Assembly (NCBI GenBank): GCA_003290165.1
Contig: QNQO01010695.1
Coordinates: 1 to 64,000 of the forward strand
DNA: 64,000 bases
Origin: Berberis thunbergii
Lineage: Eukaryota > Streptophyta > Magnoliopsida > Ranunculales > Berberidaceae
Direction: 5' to 3'
Shown here: piece by piece, positions 34,092-46,024 of the stretch
Numbering within the stretch: position 1 is the first letter of the stretch
How the letters are laid out: every line of letters begins with the position of its first letter
Translations under genes and position numbers: made by a program
Notes under the pieces: model-generated
Told to the model about the DNA's origin: nothing
Database searches by the model: none
The model's input: the letters and a program-made list of their open reading frames with translations, nothing else

Positions 34092-35941
34092 GCAACCTGT
34101 TTTCAAGACATTGGCGAGGGTGGCTTTGTGGTGTGATTATAGGTTAGTAATTCTCTTTTTTTAGCTATCTTGGATGTCTAATATGTTGAAATCAGACATT
34201 TCTTATTTTGTTGTTTGAAGATGCCAAACTATTATCCACTGATTCACGAAAAGATGCTTGGTTTTGTATATATAGTTAGATGTTTGATTCACATGTGCTT
34301 TGAGTGGTTTACCATTGAAAAGGTATGCAATTCTAATTGTGACCAAATGGTAGTCTGACTAGTTGGGAATGGAACATATTCCATTTTTTTTTTTGAGGTG
34401 TTTAATCAGAAAGGGTCAATTGAATTTGGTTTTCCTGGTGGGATTGGGAATAAGAATATATGTTTTTGTTACATTAAAGTTGTGTTTTGTATTGTTTTTT
34501 AGTTTGATCTTATACTGCAACGATGATTCAGTTTTTGTCAAAAAAACTATTTGGTTTGGGGTGGTAAGAAATTGATGTAGGACCTTTTTGAGAGTTGTAT
34601 CGATAACCTGAAGGACAAGGCAAAGGGCTATGCTGGCTTGCCAAGCATGAATAACGTGTGGTGTATCCTATATGGACATGGAAGGTGAGATTTAGCTCCT
34701 AGTGATATCTCTCAGTGGATGATTTTGAGTGTTATTTGTGAAATGTGTGTTGTGTTGGGCAACAAATTTGTTGTTACCCTGTTAGCTTGAATGATCTTAA
34801 ATGGGATTGGATAAATTGTTGCAATTTTTGTGTTGTTTTGTTTTGCTGTGACATTCTGATTTGTTTGAATGTATCACATACTGATTCTTACAGATTTCAA
34901 TAACTGCGTACTTCACTGTTTGTAATTTCTATATGAAAAGCATACAATAGGATCACAAGTACTTGGTTGGTCAATTGCTTCATGTAATCTCCATTATTGA
35001 CTGTTGTTATATCTTCGAGCTTATTCACAAGTTGTGGTTTATCATTCCCCTGCACTAGCTTGACTCTGGCTTGACTGAGATCCTAATTGGATTGTCAGTT
35101 TCCTGATAGTAAGATTTATCATTTGGATGTGAATTCATAGGTTCCATTAATTATGATGATGATGAAAGTGCATGCAACCCTTTGCTGCATGAAGATTATT
35201 GATCTTTGATTTGGTGAACTTTAATGATGATGAAAGTCCTTTGCTGCATGCAGACTATTGATCTTTCATTTGGTGAACTCTGATGTTATTTGTATTTATC
35301 TATTTTCATTTATGCAAATAGCTAAGGAGTTTGATTCAAGTTTGACAGATCCGAATGGCATATGACTCTAGGACTTTTAGTGTCCCAATTACAACCTTGG
35401 AATGAAGAGATTGCATTTTTTTTTTTTTTTATGTAACTAGCATAAACAAAGTGAACCAAGCTAGTTCGTTATTGAGTTTTTGTTGGATTTAGAGATTATT
35501 GTTCATTATTTTACATGTTTCGATTACATTGAGGACTCAATAAGAATATACACATTCTTTCATATAACTTCTGTTGGCATATTATTTTCTTACTACTTGT
35601 TTACTTTGAAATAAAAAATAAAAAATAAAAATAATTTTTTTTTGAAATTCATTTAAAATGTAGGTTTTGCTATACATGCCTCTGGGATTTGAATATATCA
35701 GTCTATGAAAATTTTGGATGTATACTATCCATTTTTTAGCTTTTATTATTTGGAAAATGTTTGAAATTAGCTATAGTTTCTAACTGATACAAAGCAAAAT
35801 TGAATATCAACTTTATTTGAATTAGTATTAGCTAGTTTATGTAACTATATAAAATTTAGTATTAGTTTTATCATGTTGCAATTATTTCATTGGCATGGGT
35901 TGGTTGATGATACAATTATTCCATTAGTATGGGTTGGTTAA
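34092..35941 (+). other. Intron-like sequence with one exon-like segment
   Basis: Resumes the host sequence split by element B. An exon-like piece at 34581-34684, between GATGTAG and GTGAGATT, is open in one frame (DLFESCIDNLKDKAKGYAGL, then PSMNNVWCILYGHGR). I do not recognise it. A direct duplication of about 65 bp lies at 35153-35280 (AAAGT..CTTTGCTGCATG and ATTGATCTTT). The rest is AT-rich without further signals; a CACTA right end was looked for and not seen. Confidence 0.4.
35153..35280 (+). repeat. Two-copy direct repeat
   Basis: Units at 35153-35220 and 35224-35280 share ATGATGATGAAAGT, CCTTTGCTGCATG, ATTGATCTTT and ATTTGGTGAACT. The first has an extra GCATGCAA. A local slippage product. 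Confidence 0.75.
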
Positions 35942-36132
35942 GGGAAATTCTAAATGTCGAGGGAAAGAGCGAGGAAACCAGCGAGGAAAAGGAGGTGGCG
36001 GGGGGTGAACCGTTCACCCCCCTCGAGATGTTTTTGGCGCGCGCATCTCGAGGGGGGTGAACGGTTCACCCCCCGCCACCTCCTTTTCCTCGCTGGTTTC
36101 CTCGCCCTTTCCCTCGACACATAGAATCACTC
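35942..36132. mobile_element. 191-bp palindromic MITE, family 1 copy 1 (Mutator type)
   Basis: Nearly perfect inverted arms of about 85 bp with an off-centre core holding GGCGCGCGC. Ends are GGGAAATTCTAAATGTCGAG and the reverse complement of GAGTGATTCTATGTGTCGAG. A perfect 9-bp duplication GTTGGTTAA (35933-35941 and 36133-36141) points to the Mutator superfamily. A second copy of exactly the same length lies at 43687-43877 in the other orientation. The arms contain GGTGAACCGTTCACC, itself a palindrome. Confidence 0.92.
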
Positions 36133-36141
36133 GTTGGTTAA

Positions 36142-37075
36142 TGATACAAATATTAACATCACCTCATTTGATATGGGCACAAGAGTACCTCATTTGGTAT
36201 AGGCACAAGAGTGTTACAATTCATTTTAGCAACATGTAAAAGCTATAACAAAAACCCCTTTATGTTGTAATAAATTATATTCCATCCAATGTTGAAAATG
36301 ACAATGGCTTCAATTGCCATCAAAACAAAACTTCATGGATTTGTGAATTACAATCAAAACAGTGTGAAGTTTCTCTTGTTTACAATCTGATGAAAGATGG
36401 ATGTCAAATATCTACTCTAAATCGACCATTTCTTTTTGTTATCTATAAAGGAAGAAAACTATATGATTTTGGTAATCCGCCCATCTACAGAGATATACAA
36501 AGAGATTGAAAAAAGAAATAGTGGTCACCACAATCCTTCACCTCGTCAGCTTAGGCTTTCTGCAGAAGAAGAATAGCACTTGTGGGGACAATTAAGAGAA
36601 TCTCGAGACATGAAGAAAAATATAGTTTAGATGGAAGAAAAATCTATAAAACATGTAATAGACTTACCCCTTTTATGTCAGAGCAGTGTATTGTACAATA
36701 TATCAATATAATCACATTGATCACCAATCTATGTATATCATTCTTCTCGTATCAAACGTATCATCTGCAAAATTCCCTACCTGAACATGGTTGAATGAAG
36801 TTAGTACGTATAAATGTTACAATTGACAACAAGATGAAACATTTTTAAATGCTGAAACAACTCCTATAAGTAAATGGAAATGACTTATTTTTTTATAGCT
36901 AGTCACTTACGGTCCAAGTAAAATCTAAATCTAGTTTCATAACTGTTTTAACATCTGTTTAGCTTGTAAGTTCGTATCATCTCCAACTTAAATGTTAGAA
37001 TTGAAGTGTTAATGTGTTATATTATGTTCATTTTAAATCTTATGGAAAATCTGTGATAATAGCATATGGATAAAC
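36142..37075. other. Spacer downstream of the 5-phosphatase gene
   Basis: AT-rich. It begins with a short direct repeat (CCTCATTTG(A/G)TAT then GGCACAAGAGT, twice at 36153-36212). No coding exon is recognised. It probably contains the 3' untranslated region and terminator of the minus-strand 5-phosphatase gene, but no clear poly(A) signal could be chosen. Confidence 0.5.
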
Positions 37076-40000
37076 TTACAACACTGAAAATGTATTGCTC
37101 GGAGGTAGTAGTTCCTCAACTTCAACTTTCATGTTAGAAGTATTCAATCCTTTCTTTGATTTTCCTTCACAGATATTCACAGTAAAAACTGCACAAACTG
37201 GTCTGTGGTCAGAGAATCTTGATTCACCACGTATATACAACAGTTGCTCAATCCCTTCTCCATGCCAAAGTATACGGTCACACCTGCACAAGTAAGGATG
37301 CTAGCATTACTACTATATCTTTTTTAGGTCATAACAAGAAATGTATTCCATGCCCGCATACCATGCAGGGGTCCGCCTCTTCTTCTTTGATTTTATGGTC
37401 TCTCCAGCATAATCATCCGAATTGTTGGAATACTTGTATGTTGGAGCAAAGTATATCTTCCCTTCTCGCCAACCATTAAACACCCTGCCTGCTTCCCGTT
37501 CTTTCTTAAGCTGTGACAGAAAACCACACATCAGAACAGTCTACAGTGACTGTAATCTGTTTCAACCATGAAAAACATTTCCACGACAGGGTGTTAAATC
37601 TAGTGCTACTAAACCTGGATCTTGGGATTCAATTGAACAGTGACCATGATGAATTTAAACAACCCAACCAAATGGCAATGGATCACTAAAAATAAGTAAC
37701 AAGAAAGACAATAATATTTGTGGTTTGACAAACTTCTGCCTAAATCCACGGAGCACGTTGAAATCACTACCTTTAGAGAAAGTTTGCCCGGCCAATGAAG
37801 CCTCACTCAGATCCTCGGCACACGGCTTGCCTCACTCGCCTTACCACCAAAATGTCTCAGGGTTCGTATATGATTTTTGAGACCAAAGGTTCAGGCTCCA
37901 CATACTCAACAGAGGATGAAAGAGAAATCGAATGGATCAAAGACATCCACTGTCTAACCTAATCAACCCAGTTGGTTAATGAAGTCTAGGATAGAGCCTT
38001 TTGCGACCAAGCATCATGCACCTAATACTTGCCCAACAAACCTCTCCCCATGTGTTATTAACTTATTTGTTAATATCCTAGTTTTGTAAGCTTGTAAATA
38101 GTTTGGTCTAGTTTTTCATTGTCTTAAATAGATGCATAAAAAAAAGGACAGGATGTAGAAAGTAATTTTTTTAACAAGTCTATATAATGCATGTTCATGG
38201 TTTAATAAGAGCGTGACTACCTGATCCTTCTCAAGAAGAGCATCCCAGTCGTTCTCTTCCAAAAACTTTCGGGTTTCTAAGTAGCTCAATCCAATTCGAT
38301 AATTCAAGTCACCCAACCATATGATCCGGCTTTTCCAAACAAAAGAAAGAAATAAGAGGGTTAGCTCACTTAAGTTTTGAAAAACTTCAAGTAGGTATAT
38401 ATGGAGAAAAAAAATGCTCACTCATGATCAAGAATTCTTTCAGGGTTCCTACGACCAGGAGTTTTGCATATCTTCCGGAACTGGGTATTCTTCAATATCT
38501 CTATAACATCAGAGTTACGTCTAAGCTCATCACCTTCTTTCTCCCCAGAAGCCAAGTGGCTGCAGACAAAACATAAATTTGTCTGGTATAACGACATGCT
38601 AACAGAGATGCACCCCTGCAGACAAATCAATTTTAATTTAACAATGAATTTTTTTTTGAAGCCCCATAATATATAGAAAAGCGTGATAACAAGGAAAGAT
38701 TAAGATTTGTTTGAACCAAATTAAAATTCTACTCTCCATAAGGATGTGTATGATTTTGTCAGGGTCCTAAGCTAGTTCCAATAGCCATTGCGTAGTCCAT
38801 GTACAATCATGTATGACTTTGATTTACGGGCTGCTTTGCTAGGGAGAACACCTCAAGCATAAAACAGGTAACTAGCTAATAAGCATAACCAATTCACACA
38901 CATTGGAGAGCATAATCAATTCACACACATTGGAGAGGGAACTTGAATCGTATTCATTTTATGTCAAACATTGTGCTGTCAACATCTTTTGCTCAAAGCG
39001 CTACCAAAGAACCATACAAATCATTACCTTGTTTCCAAGACGCCCCATTATCCCACGCCCGATGCGAGAGACCCTTAAGTGACCTATGTGCTGAACAAGC
39101 TCTTTCCTTGCCCATATTGTCACAAAAATCCCCACCATCTGCTTGCAAGCAACAAGGCCATACTTCATCTGGTTAGAATTAGTGTCAGAAGGAATGTCTA
39201 TCTCGATGAGATTATTTGAATTCTCATCCTCTTCTGAGGAAGAATCCTCTTCAATGACATCAGGTGCTTGGCATCTAAAACATGAGTCCTTGTTATACTT
39301 CTTTTCCAATTCAAAATGGCAATTGCAAGTCTTCATACGTTTTCCACTCTCTGTCCTGAAATTCTTACAAACAGACTTGAGCAAACGCTTTTGGAAGAAC
39401 AGTTTACCACCATTAAGCTTTGAATCTATGGAAACCGAAGATCTTGTGAAGGAAGTTTGGGAAGAAAAAGACAGGTCATAGGCAGGAGGGATATTTAGGC
39501 TGTCGGAGTTGTCCAGTGCTTGTGATTTGTTCAGGGCTTCATTGATTAGAGCTAACCATTTCACCGCCGGTTCATTGTCTTCTATGACTAGCACATTTCC
39601 AGCATTTAAGGGTACTATTTCCTGAAAACTGTAACACCAAAAAAATTGAAGAAATCAGACAATGTTGTTATCTATATCTACAGTTGGTAGTCTTGACACA
39701 AAAACAATTGAAACAAATCTCATTTAGCATAAAACTGACTACTTGGTAGTTGACTATATTAGAATTCATATAAAAGGTTTCACGTTTGCATTTAAATTAT
39801 GGTGCAGTACAATTCTAAAAATGGAAGGATAAACTAGTGAAATAAACAGGAAATCAAAGTAGGATGAAAATAGATCTATACCCCAAAACATATATGTCTG
39901 ATTCATCTTCCACTCGAAGAAAATTGTCAAGAGTCAAGCCACTGTGAGGAGCTTTTCCTCCCACATTCCATGTAGCAACAAATGCTCTAGAGAAAAAGAT

Positions 40001-41379
40001 AATGAAAACAAAGGTACCAAGTATGTTGGTTGAAGATGGAAATTGTTTTTTTTTTTTTACTAAATATGATAAACAGGAAGGATGTAATAACATTGGCGTC
40101 ATCACAATACCGTAAGGTTAGGTTGTCTGAAATATTTGATATGGGTGATGTGAAATCACTGATATTCAATTTCTCAAGCCTTGAAGTAATCTCAGGATCT
40201 ACAATTATCAGGAATGAATGCACAAATACATTAGCACAAAAATAAGAACAGAATAATAAAAAGAATCACAGGAAGTTAGTTCAGCAGTTTATACCTGAAA
40301 AGCTTTTCCTTAAGATTGTCGGGGCGTCTGATAAACTTAGGTCCTCTTCCAAGTCCACTGTTAATTATAGACGAGAATATGAACCGTAATGTTGAGAATG
40401 GTAGGAGGACAAGATGAAGAATCCAATAAGACAAAAAAAGGACAACAAATATAGAAAATAATGAATACAGAGATGATGACTATAGTCTGCCCATTTTATG
40501 CATTTTCAACCATTTATTTCTTTACAAGATAAAAAACAAAAGATGTACGAAACCTTATCGTGTTAAAAATCCTCTTATCTATAGAACATAAGAAAATGAA
40601 AATTATTTGCAGTTCAAAAACAAGAAACTAGAATTAGTAACCAAACAGAAGCTCAATATATTCATATTAACAAAATCTGGGGCCAGTCTTAATGGCTGAG
40701 AAACTTCCTGTTGGTTTTTATAATGTCCATATCAACTGAAAGTCGAATTATTTCGGTTAGAAGCTGTAATCATGTCTGTTGTACTTTGAAATACGACAGT
40801 TAAATCATCCTCATTAATCATGTTCATTCATATTAATGGCTGAAAAATTCACATGTTTCATATTAGATAAAAGTCATATTCTCATGGTCGATCCTTTAAA
40901 CCATGAAAAATGACATTTAATCCTTCTTTTCCTAATTTTTCTTAATGTTTCTTGGAAAATCCTATTTCATGCAAATTGAAGACACTTTTTTCAAATTAGA
41001 TGACAAGAGCATACTTGAACGAACAATGTTAATAGTAAATTTTTGGTTTCAATCAAATTGGATGCAAATACTTACTTGAGGGATCGAATGAACCTTCCTT
41101 TGATCTTCTCCTCTTCTTATCCCTTGTAGAAAAGAATTTTGGAATGAAGGACTGAATTCACCATGTAAAAGGATGAAAATAACACATTAGAAGAAATGAT
41201 GAAAATGAAAGACACAAAATTAAACAAACAAAATCAAAATGGATCTAAAATGACCCCACACAAACCTTTTTTTTCTTCTCATCAACCCTCAATTTCTCCT
41301 TTCCTTGAAAGGGAGTGTTTCCCTCCTCCAACATTAGAGAATCTTGTAGTCTAAAATTAAATGGATCAACTATGCTCAT
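37076..41379 (-). CDS. Type I inositol polyphosphate 5-phosphatase
   Basis: Ten coding exons with GT/AG borders and matching phases give 568 residues: 41379-41266, 41151-41076, 40357-40295, 40198-40111, 39986-39882, 39628-39028, 38615-38422, 38329-38221, 37510-37362 and 37283-37076. The enzyme removes the 5-phosphate from inositol phosphates and, in some members, phosphoinositides. Motifs in order: FVATWNVGG (residue about 115), [12 protein letters not shown] (about 150), an acidic and cysteine-containing insert ([19 protein letters not shown]), [18 protein letters not shown] (about 345), [15 protein letters not shown], the catalytic [11 protein letters not shown] (about 417), [11 protein letters not shown] (about 498) and SDHRPV. 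The N-terminus is basic (KKRRRS) and lacks WD repeats, as in plant type I enzymes. Start chosen as the first ATG after an acceptor TTACAG; upstream exons look non-coding. No stop or frameshift seen, so it is probably functional. Some members act in vein patterning and root hairs; which one this is cannot be told. Confidence 0.93.
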
Positions 41380-42310
41380 ACACCTGTAACATAAAATTAA
41401 AAACATTGCAAAACCAATTATTAAAACATGAAGAGATTAATTAAATTCATTTAAAGAATAAATTATTCATATTATTCACCTCTTCAAATCCACTCAAACA
41501 GAGGTAATAGTACCCTGTAACAAAAACAGAGCTCCTTCATTAAATCAAGCCATACAAATCAAAAACTGAAATGAAGAACACCCCATCAAATTAAACCAAC
41601 AGAAATCCACAAACCCAATCAAATATTTCAAGATTGACAACAATCCATTTCGGGTTTCTCCAAAACCAATAGAACAGAGCACTCGGATTGATATGGATAT
41701 ATAGATGGAGACATGAAACAAGGCAACATGAAATCACAAACCCAAATGAAATTGTCGAAATTGAAACAATCCCATTTCTCAAAAACCATTCAAAACAAAG
41801 GGGAAAAAACCCTGAAAACAGTCTCTTGGACTCTGTAGACGATGTTGTTGTTGTTAGCCTCGAATTTTGGGGGAGTCAAAGTACTTGAGAAAAGATTGGA
41901 AGAAAAGCTTGGATTTGTTTGGAACTGAAAAAAAGGGAGGAGTCAAACATAGAGTCTTAATGCTTTAAAGGAAGAGAAAAGAGTCTTGGAAAACGCCGGA
42001 ACTTCGTCTGGGTCTGCTTGTTTTCTACTTTGAAAACATGACTCTTTTTTGAAGGAAACCCATGAACAAGAACAAGACCAAAACAAATGTCCCCACGAGC
42101 TGTCTTGAGAAGACAAAAAAAAAATGCCAATTGTGAGTAGAAGATGGAGAAGGGGAGAAGCGAAGAGAAGAGTGAATAAGAGACGGTGATGTATGGCTTC
42201 TTCTTGTACAGATTTTGGGGCTCTGGTCTGCTCCTTTGGATGGTTTTTTGAAACAAAGTCCCCCCCACGTTGTTTGTGTTATGTGCAAGTCTACTACACT
42301 CATAAACAAA
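41380..42310 (-). promoter_or_regulatory. 5' untranslated exons and promoter region of the 5-phosphatase gene
   Basis: A short exon-like piece (about 41480-41515) with acceptor TTACAG and donor GTGAAT suggests a spliced 5' leader. Further upstream (41820-42260) the sequence is GA/CT-rich. The transcription start was not located; a TATA box could not be assigned with any certainty. Confidence 0.4.
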
Positions 42311-42795
42311 CCGCTATAATACTATTGGCTGCTGTATATTCTAATTGTTGGTTTAGAGAACGTAGAAAGACTTTTTCTAATTGGTATTCTTCTATCTAAG
42401 TTTGATACTTTGGTGCGAGTGATATTATAAATTACAGCATCAAATGGGAGATTATATCCAAGTTAGAGGTCGAATGGGATCCATATATTGTCCCTTCTAA
42501 TTGAACTGATTCAAATCTAGTTCATTCTATTCAAATAGTCTAATGTTCATCTATAATTTAAGAATTGGAATTTAAAGATAAATAAATATGTTTTCCAAAC
42601 AATAAAAACAAATTGTTATAATAGGCATGTTTTAACAAACTACTCTGGGACGACGGGATAGCACATGAGCGGTACCGTATGACACAACAATAAGCATTCA
42701 TGACAACTTTTGCACTCGAGGTTTTCGGTGATTTTACTCAGAGATGTCACTTAAGAGTATTTACCTCGGGATAGTCAATAGTACAAGAGTAAGTC
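42311..42795. other. Spacer
   Basis: AT-rich with no recognisable gene. An exact boundary with the upstream promoter cannot be drawn. Confidence 0.4.
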
Positions 42796-42803
42796 ATTAC
42801 AAG

Positions 42804-43083
42804 CAGTGTTCTAAAAAAAAAAAGCCTCCTAGGCGGCTGCCTCACCAGGTTTTTGAAGTTTTTTATTTTTTATTTTTTAGTTCAAAAAAACGTAAAATAA
42901 AATTAAGACTATTTTTTAATACATTTTCATATGCGTGTCACTGTGTTGGAAGGAATTTACATGCTATTATGCTTAATTTTTATAAATTATAATTTATAGT
43001 ATAGAAAAATAAACCACTTAGTCCCCCGCCTACTAGTCTTATGCTCACCACCTACCTACCACCTAGTGATTTTTAGAACACTG
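42804..43083. mobile_element. 280-bp hAT MITE
   Basis: Terminal inverted repeats CAGTGTTCTAAAAA and TTTTTAGAACACTG are flanked by a perfect 8-bp duplication ATTACAAG (42796-42803 and 43084-43091). Inside, GCCTCCTAGGCGGC near the left end faces CCGCCTACTAG near the right end. No coding sequence. A typical non-autonomous hAT of plants. Confidence 0.93.
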
Positions 43084-43091
43084 ATTACAAG

Positions 43092-43677
43092 CAAGGTTTT
43101 ATCAATTTGAGTCAAATAACTTGTTTAGCAGATATTATGATAAAAGTGAGGTAAACTGAAAGTTTTCAAATTTTCCTACATGAATTTTGAAAACCAAACA
43201 TGGGCTGGCAGAAAATCCATAATCTCCCATTAAATCATTTGGCCCCATGAACAATGGTAATTTGACTTTCAATCTTCATACTGAAAAGGAAGATTTTCCC
43301 TAGATTAGAAGATCTTTAAAAATCTACATTCTTCAATGTGTTTATCAATTTGGAACTATCTTATTTTTTTTTTTAAATGCTAAGCAACCATTTTTTTCAA
43401 CAAGTGTAATTTGACATGATCCAAATAACGGAATCATTAAGATATGTGCAAAGCATTTAATGGTTATGGGATCCAATAAAATATCCTACTCGCCTTAAAG
43501 TAAATAATAAACAACAAATGCCAAACGAACTTTATTACATTGTTCAAGATGATTATCATAGAACTATACATGGATTATGCAGTAGTTGTTCATTTGAACT
43601 GTCCATTGTTTGCATTTCTCATTTACTTTTTAAGGATAAATAGTGAACTAAAGCTCATCTCACTGTTGAGGAATGGA
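43092..43677. other. Spacer between the hAT MITE and palindromic MITE copy 2
   Basis: AT-rich, nothing recognised. Confidence 0.5.
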
Positions 43678-43686
43678 AATTTTTTT

Positions 43687-43877
43687 GAGTGATTCTATGT
43701 GTCGAGGGAAAGGGCGAGGAAACCAGCGAGGAAAAGGAGGTGGCGGGGGGTGAACCGTTCACCCCCCTCAAGATGCGCGCGCCAAAAACATCTCGAAGGG
43801 GGTGGACGGTTCACCCCCCGCCACCTCCTTTTTCTCGCTGGTTTCCTCGCTCTTTCCCTCGACATTTAGAATTACCC
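43687..43877. mobile_element. 191-bp palindromic MITE, family 1 copy 2 (Mutator type)
   Basis: Same length and nearly the same sequence as 35942-36132, in the reverse orientation: the core reads GATGCGCGCGCC then AAAAACATC. It is flanked by a 9-bp duplication AATTTTTTT (43678-43686 and 43878-43886). The arms differ from copy 1 at only a few places, so both insertions appear fairly recent. Confidence 0.9.
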
Positions 43878-44098
43878 AATTTTTTTTGTATCATCATCTT
43901 TGCAGTAACTTTGAAACTTGGTTACACTTACTACAACTTATTGTGTACGAGGAGCAAACTTGGACTTTTCCATTGAATAGTCGATGGACCTACTATTTTG
44001 CCAAATATTCTCAATGGGATAAATATGTACTAATTGGATTCTAAACTTTGTTTCAATAAAATTTAGGAGTAGTCCGAGATTACAGAAAAAAAAAAACG

Positions 44099-44345
44099 TG
44101 TTGTGTCAAACAAAATAATTTTTAAAATATAAAACATTACTTTATTCAACTCACAAGAATGTCTTTATAAGGATACAAATAGAATCCTAACTAGGGAAGG
44201 AAAACTAATTTTAGTCCCGATTAATCTGGTCTTCCTATAACTATGGTCACTGTTAAATAGTAACTAATTCTAATCTGGTATTCCTATAACTACATTAACT
44301 ATTAAATAGGTATTCCTAATTATATAACTATTATAATTATTAACA
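44099..44345 (-). repeat. 3' LTR of the invertase-carrying copia element
   Basis: 247 bp, TGTTAATAATT to GACACAACA on the minus strand, preceded by GCAGGGGG. A 45-50 bp segment (TAATCTGGT(C/A)TTCCTATAACTA) is duplicated in tandem here but single in the other LTR, which explains the length difference. It contains CCTTATAAAG (TATA-like) and AATAAAG. Confidence 0.8.
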
Positions 44346-44509
44346 CCCCCTGCAAGATAGGCATATATCATAAATGCCCAACTTAACAAGGAAATTAGCA
44401 AAGGTAAACCAGCAAGACAACAACTCAGCAGCAGCAACACAAATGAATAACCGACAAAAAGTAGTATCTGAGGGCACATAGGATGAATAACCGACGGAAG
44501 TAGTCTCCG

Positions 44510-44665
44510 AGGGCATGTAGGAACAAATTTGTCACATTCGGTTCTATGGCACCGATGAGCCAACTTTTCATCACATTCGGTTCTATGGCACCGATGAGCC
44601 AATTTTTCATCACATTCAATTCAATGACAACAATGAGCCAACTTTTCATCAATAGCATTTTCCAT
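44510..44665 (-). repeat. 39-bp tandem repeat
   Basis: On the minus strand a 39-base unit starting GAATGTGATGAAAAGTTGGC and continuing TCATCGGTGCC occurs three times with few changes. In one frame it would encode a 13-residue repeat (ECDEKLAHRCHRT). It sits between the RT remnant and the 3' LTR. No function is recognised. Confidence 0.8.
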
Positions 44666-44759
44666 TACGCACTTCTCATAAGTTGCATCGTAAGGAGTGA
44701 GTTTTGTAGTAGTACCAGTAAGATATCTCATCCTACCTCGTTCGACACAATAAATTAAA

Positions 44760-45120
44760 AATATATTTATTTTGTGATAAGAAAATTGCCTGTGAATAAC
44801 TTCAATACCAAAAAATATTTTAATCCAGCAAGATCCTTCATATCAAATTCAGAAGCTAAATAATCCTTCAACTTATCAATCTCAACAAGATCATTCTGAT
44901 CTGCATTGCTTTGCTCATAGCCATATTTCTTCATAACAATACGAAACCTACTAAATTAGTCTTTTGTCAGCCAATTAATCTCAATGTTATCCTGAAACAT
45001 TTCCATCCAATTCAACGTCACTCTCCCCCGGAAGAGGAAAAGTGCATACCGAGTTGAAATACAAAACATAGGGGATTGAAATTTTCCAAGGAAATAAAAC
45101 TCAACCATCGACAAAGATAA
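44760..45120 (-). pseudogene. copia reverse transcriptase remnant
   Basis: The minus strand encodes FRIVMKKYGYEQSNADQ joined directly to DKLKDYLASEFDMKDLAGLK, then YF. These are two well-known copia RT blocks. The segment with the catalytic YVDD that normally lies between them is deleted. Copia origin is clear from the motifs; it is not functional. Confidence 0.75.
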
Positions 45121-46024
45121 TGAGAACTACCTCACAAACGATATCGCGGTTGCTACCTGTGGTATCACACCAAGCCTAAGGAGTAATGAGCCCAAAATGA
45201 AGCCCTCATCAAATCCCAATAGACTTCCAACTGGTTCTTTCGAGCGCGATTCAATAAAATCCATTAGGGCCACTGATTGCCCAGAAATTGCAAGAGAAGA
45301 TAGAATAACAACACAATTACCCAAAGCAAACCATCTACAGTCCATCCTGGCAGAACTTACATTTCCAATGAAATAGCTGCCACGGTTTGGCATAAAATCA
45401 AATACCCATTCCGGTATTGAATCAGGAATTACATTAAACTAGCTTATTAACTGATGTATGAGAATACTCCTCCATTTTGGATAAATATATGTCATTAAGC
45501 TGCTGAAAGACGAGCCAAAAGTAACTTCGCATGTGATAACTCAAGGCATGCAAACATTTAACAATTCTCTCAACAAACTATTTTCATTCTGAATCATGTT
45601 TAAGCAAAGCCATGACACGCCTCAATGCCATGAAAAAGAGAGCTTGGATTTCAATAAGATAACCATAACCACCCATTTTTCAATCAATCATACTGCATCC
45701 ATCAGCACATAGCAAGGTAGGAAAAATATCAAATCCTTTAGACAGGCAGAAACTCAGTATAAGCCTCATGCCCTTCGGAATATCAGGTATTTCCACCAAA
45801 GACAAATCCCCAATTGCCTTTGTATAAGCACGGAGCAACATGATCCACCAAAAAACAGAATCCACAGGAGCAACCCTCCCAATAACACTCACCAAAATGT
45901 GCAATTATAATCAGTGACGGAGCCAGAATTTTTGTCAAGGGGGGGGGGGGGGTGGAGTGATGTCATAATTAATTAAATATAATATAAAATTAGTTACTTT
46001 AACATGAATTTTTTTTTTTAAATC

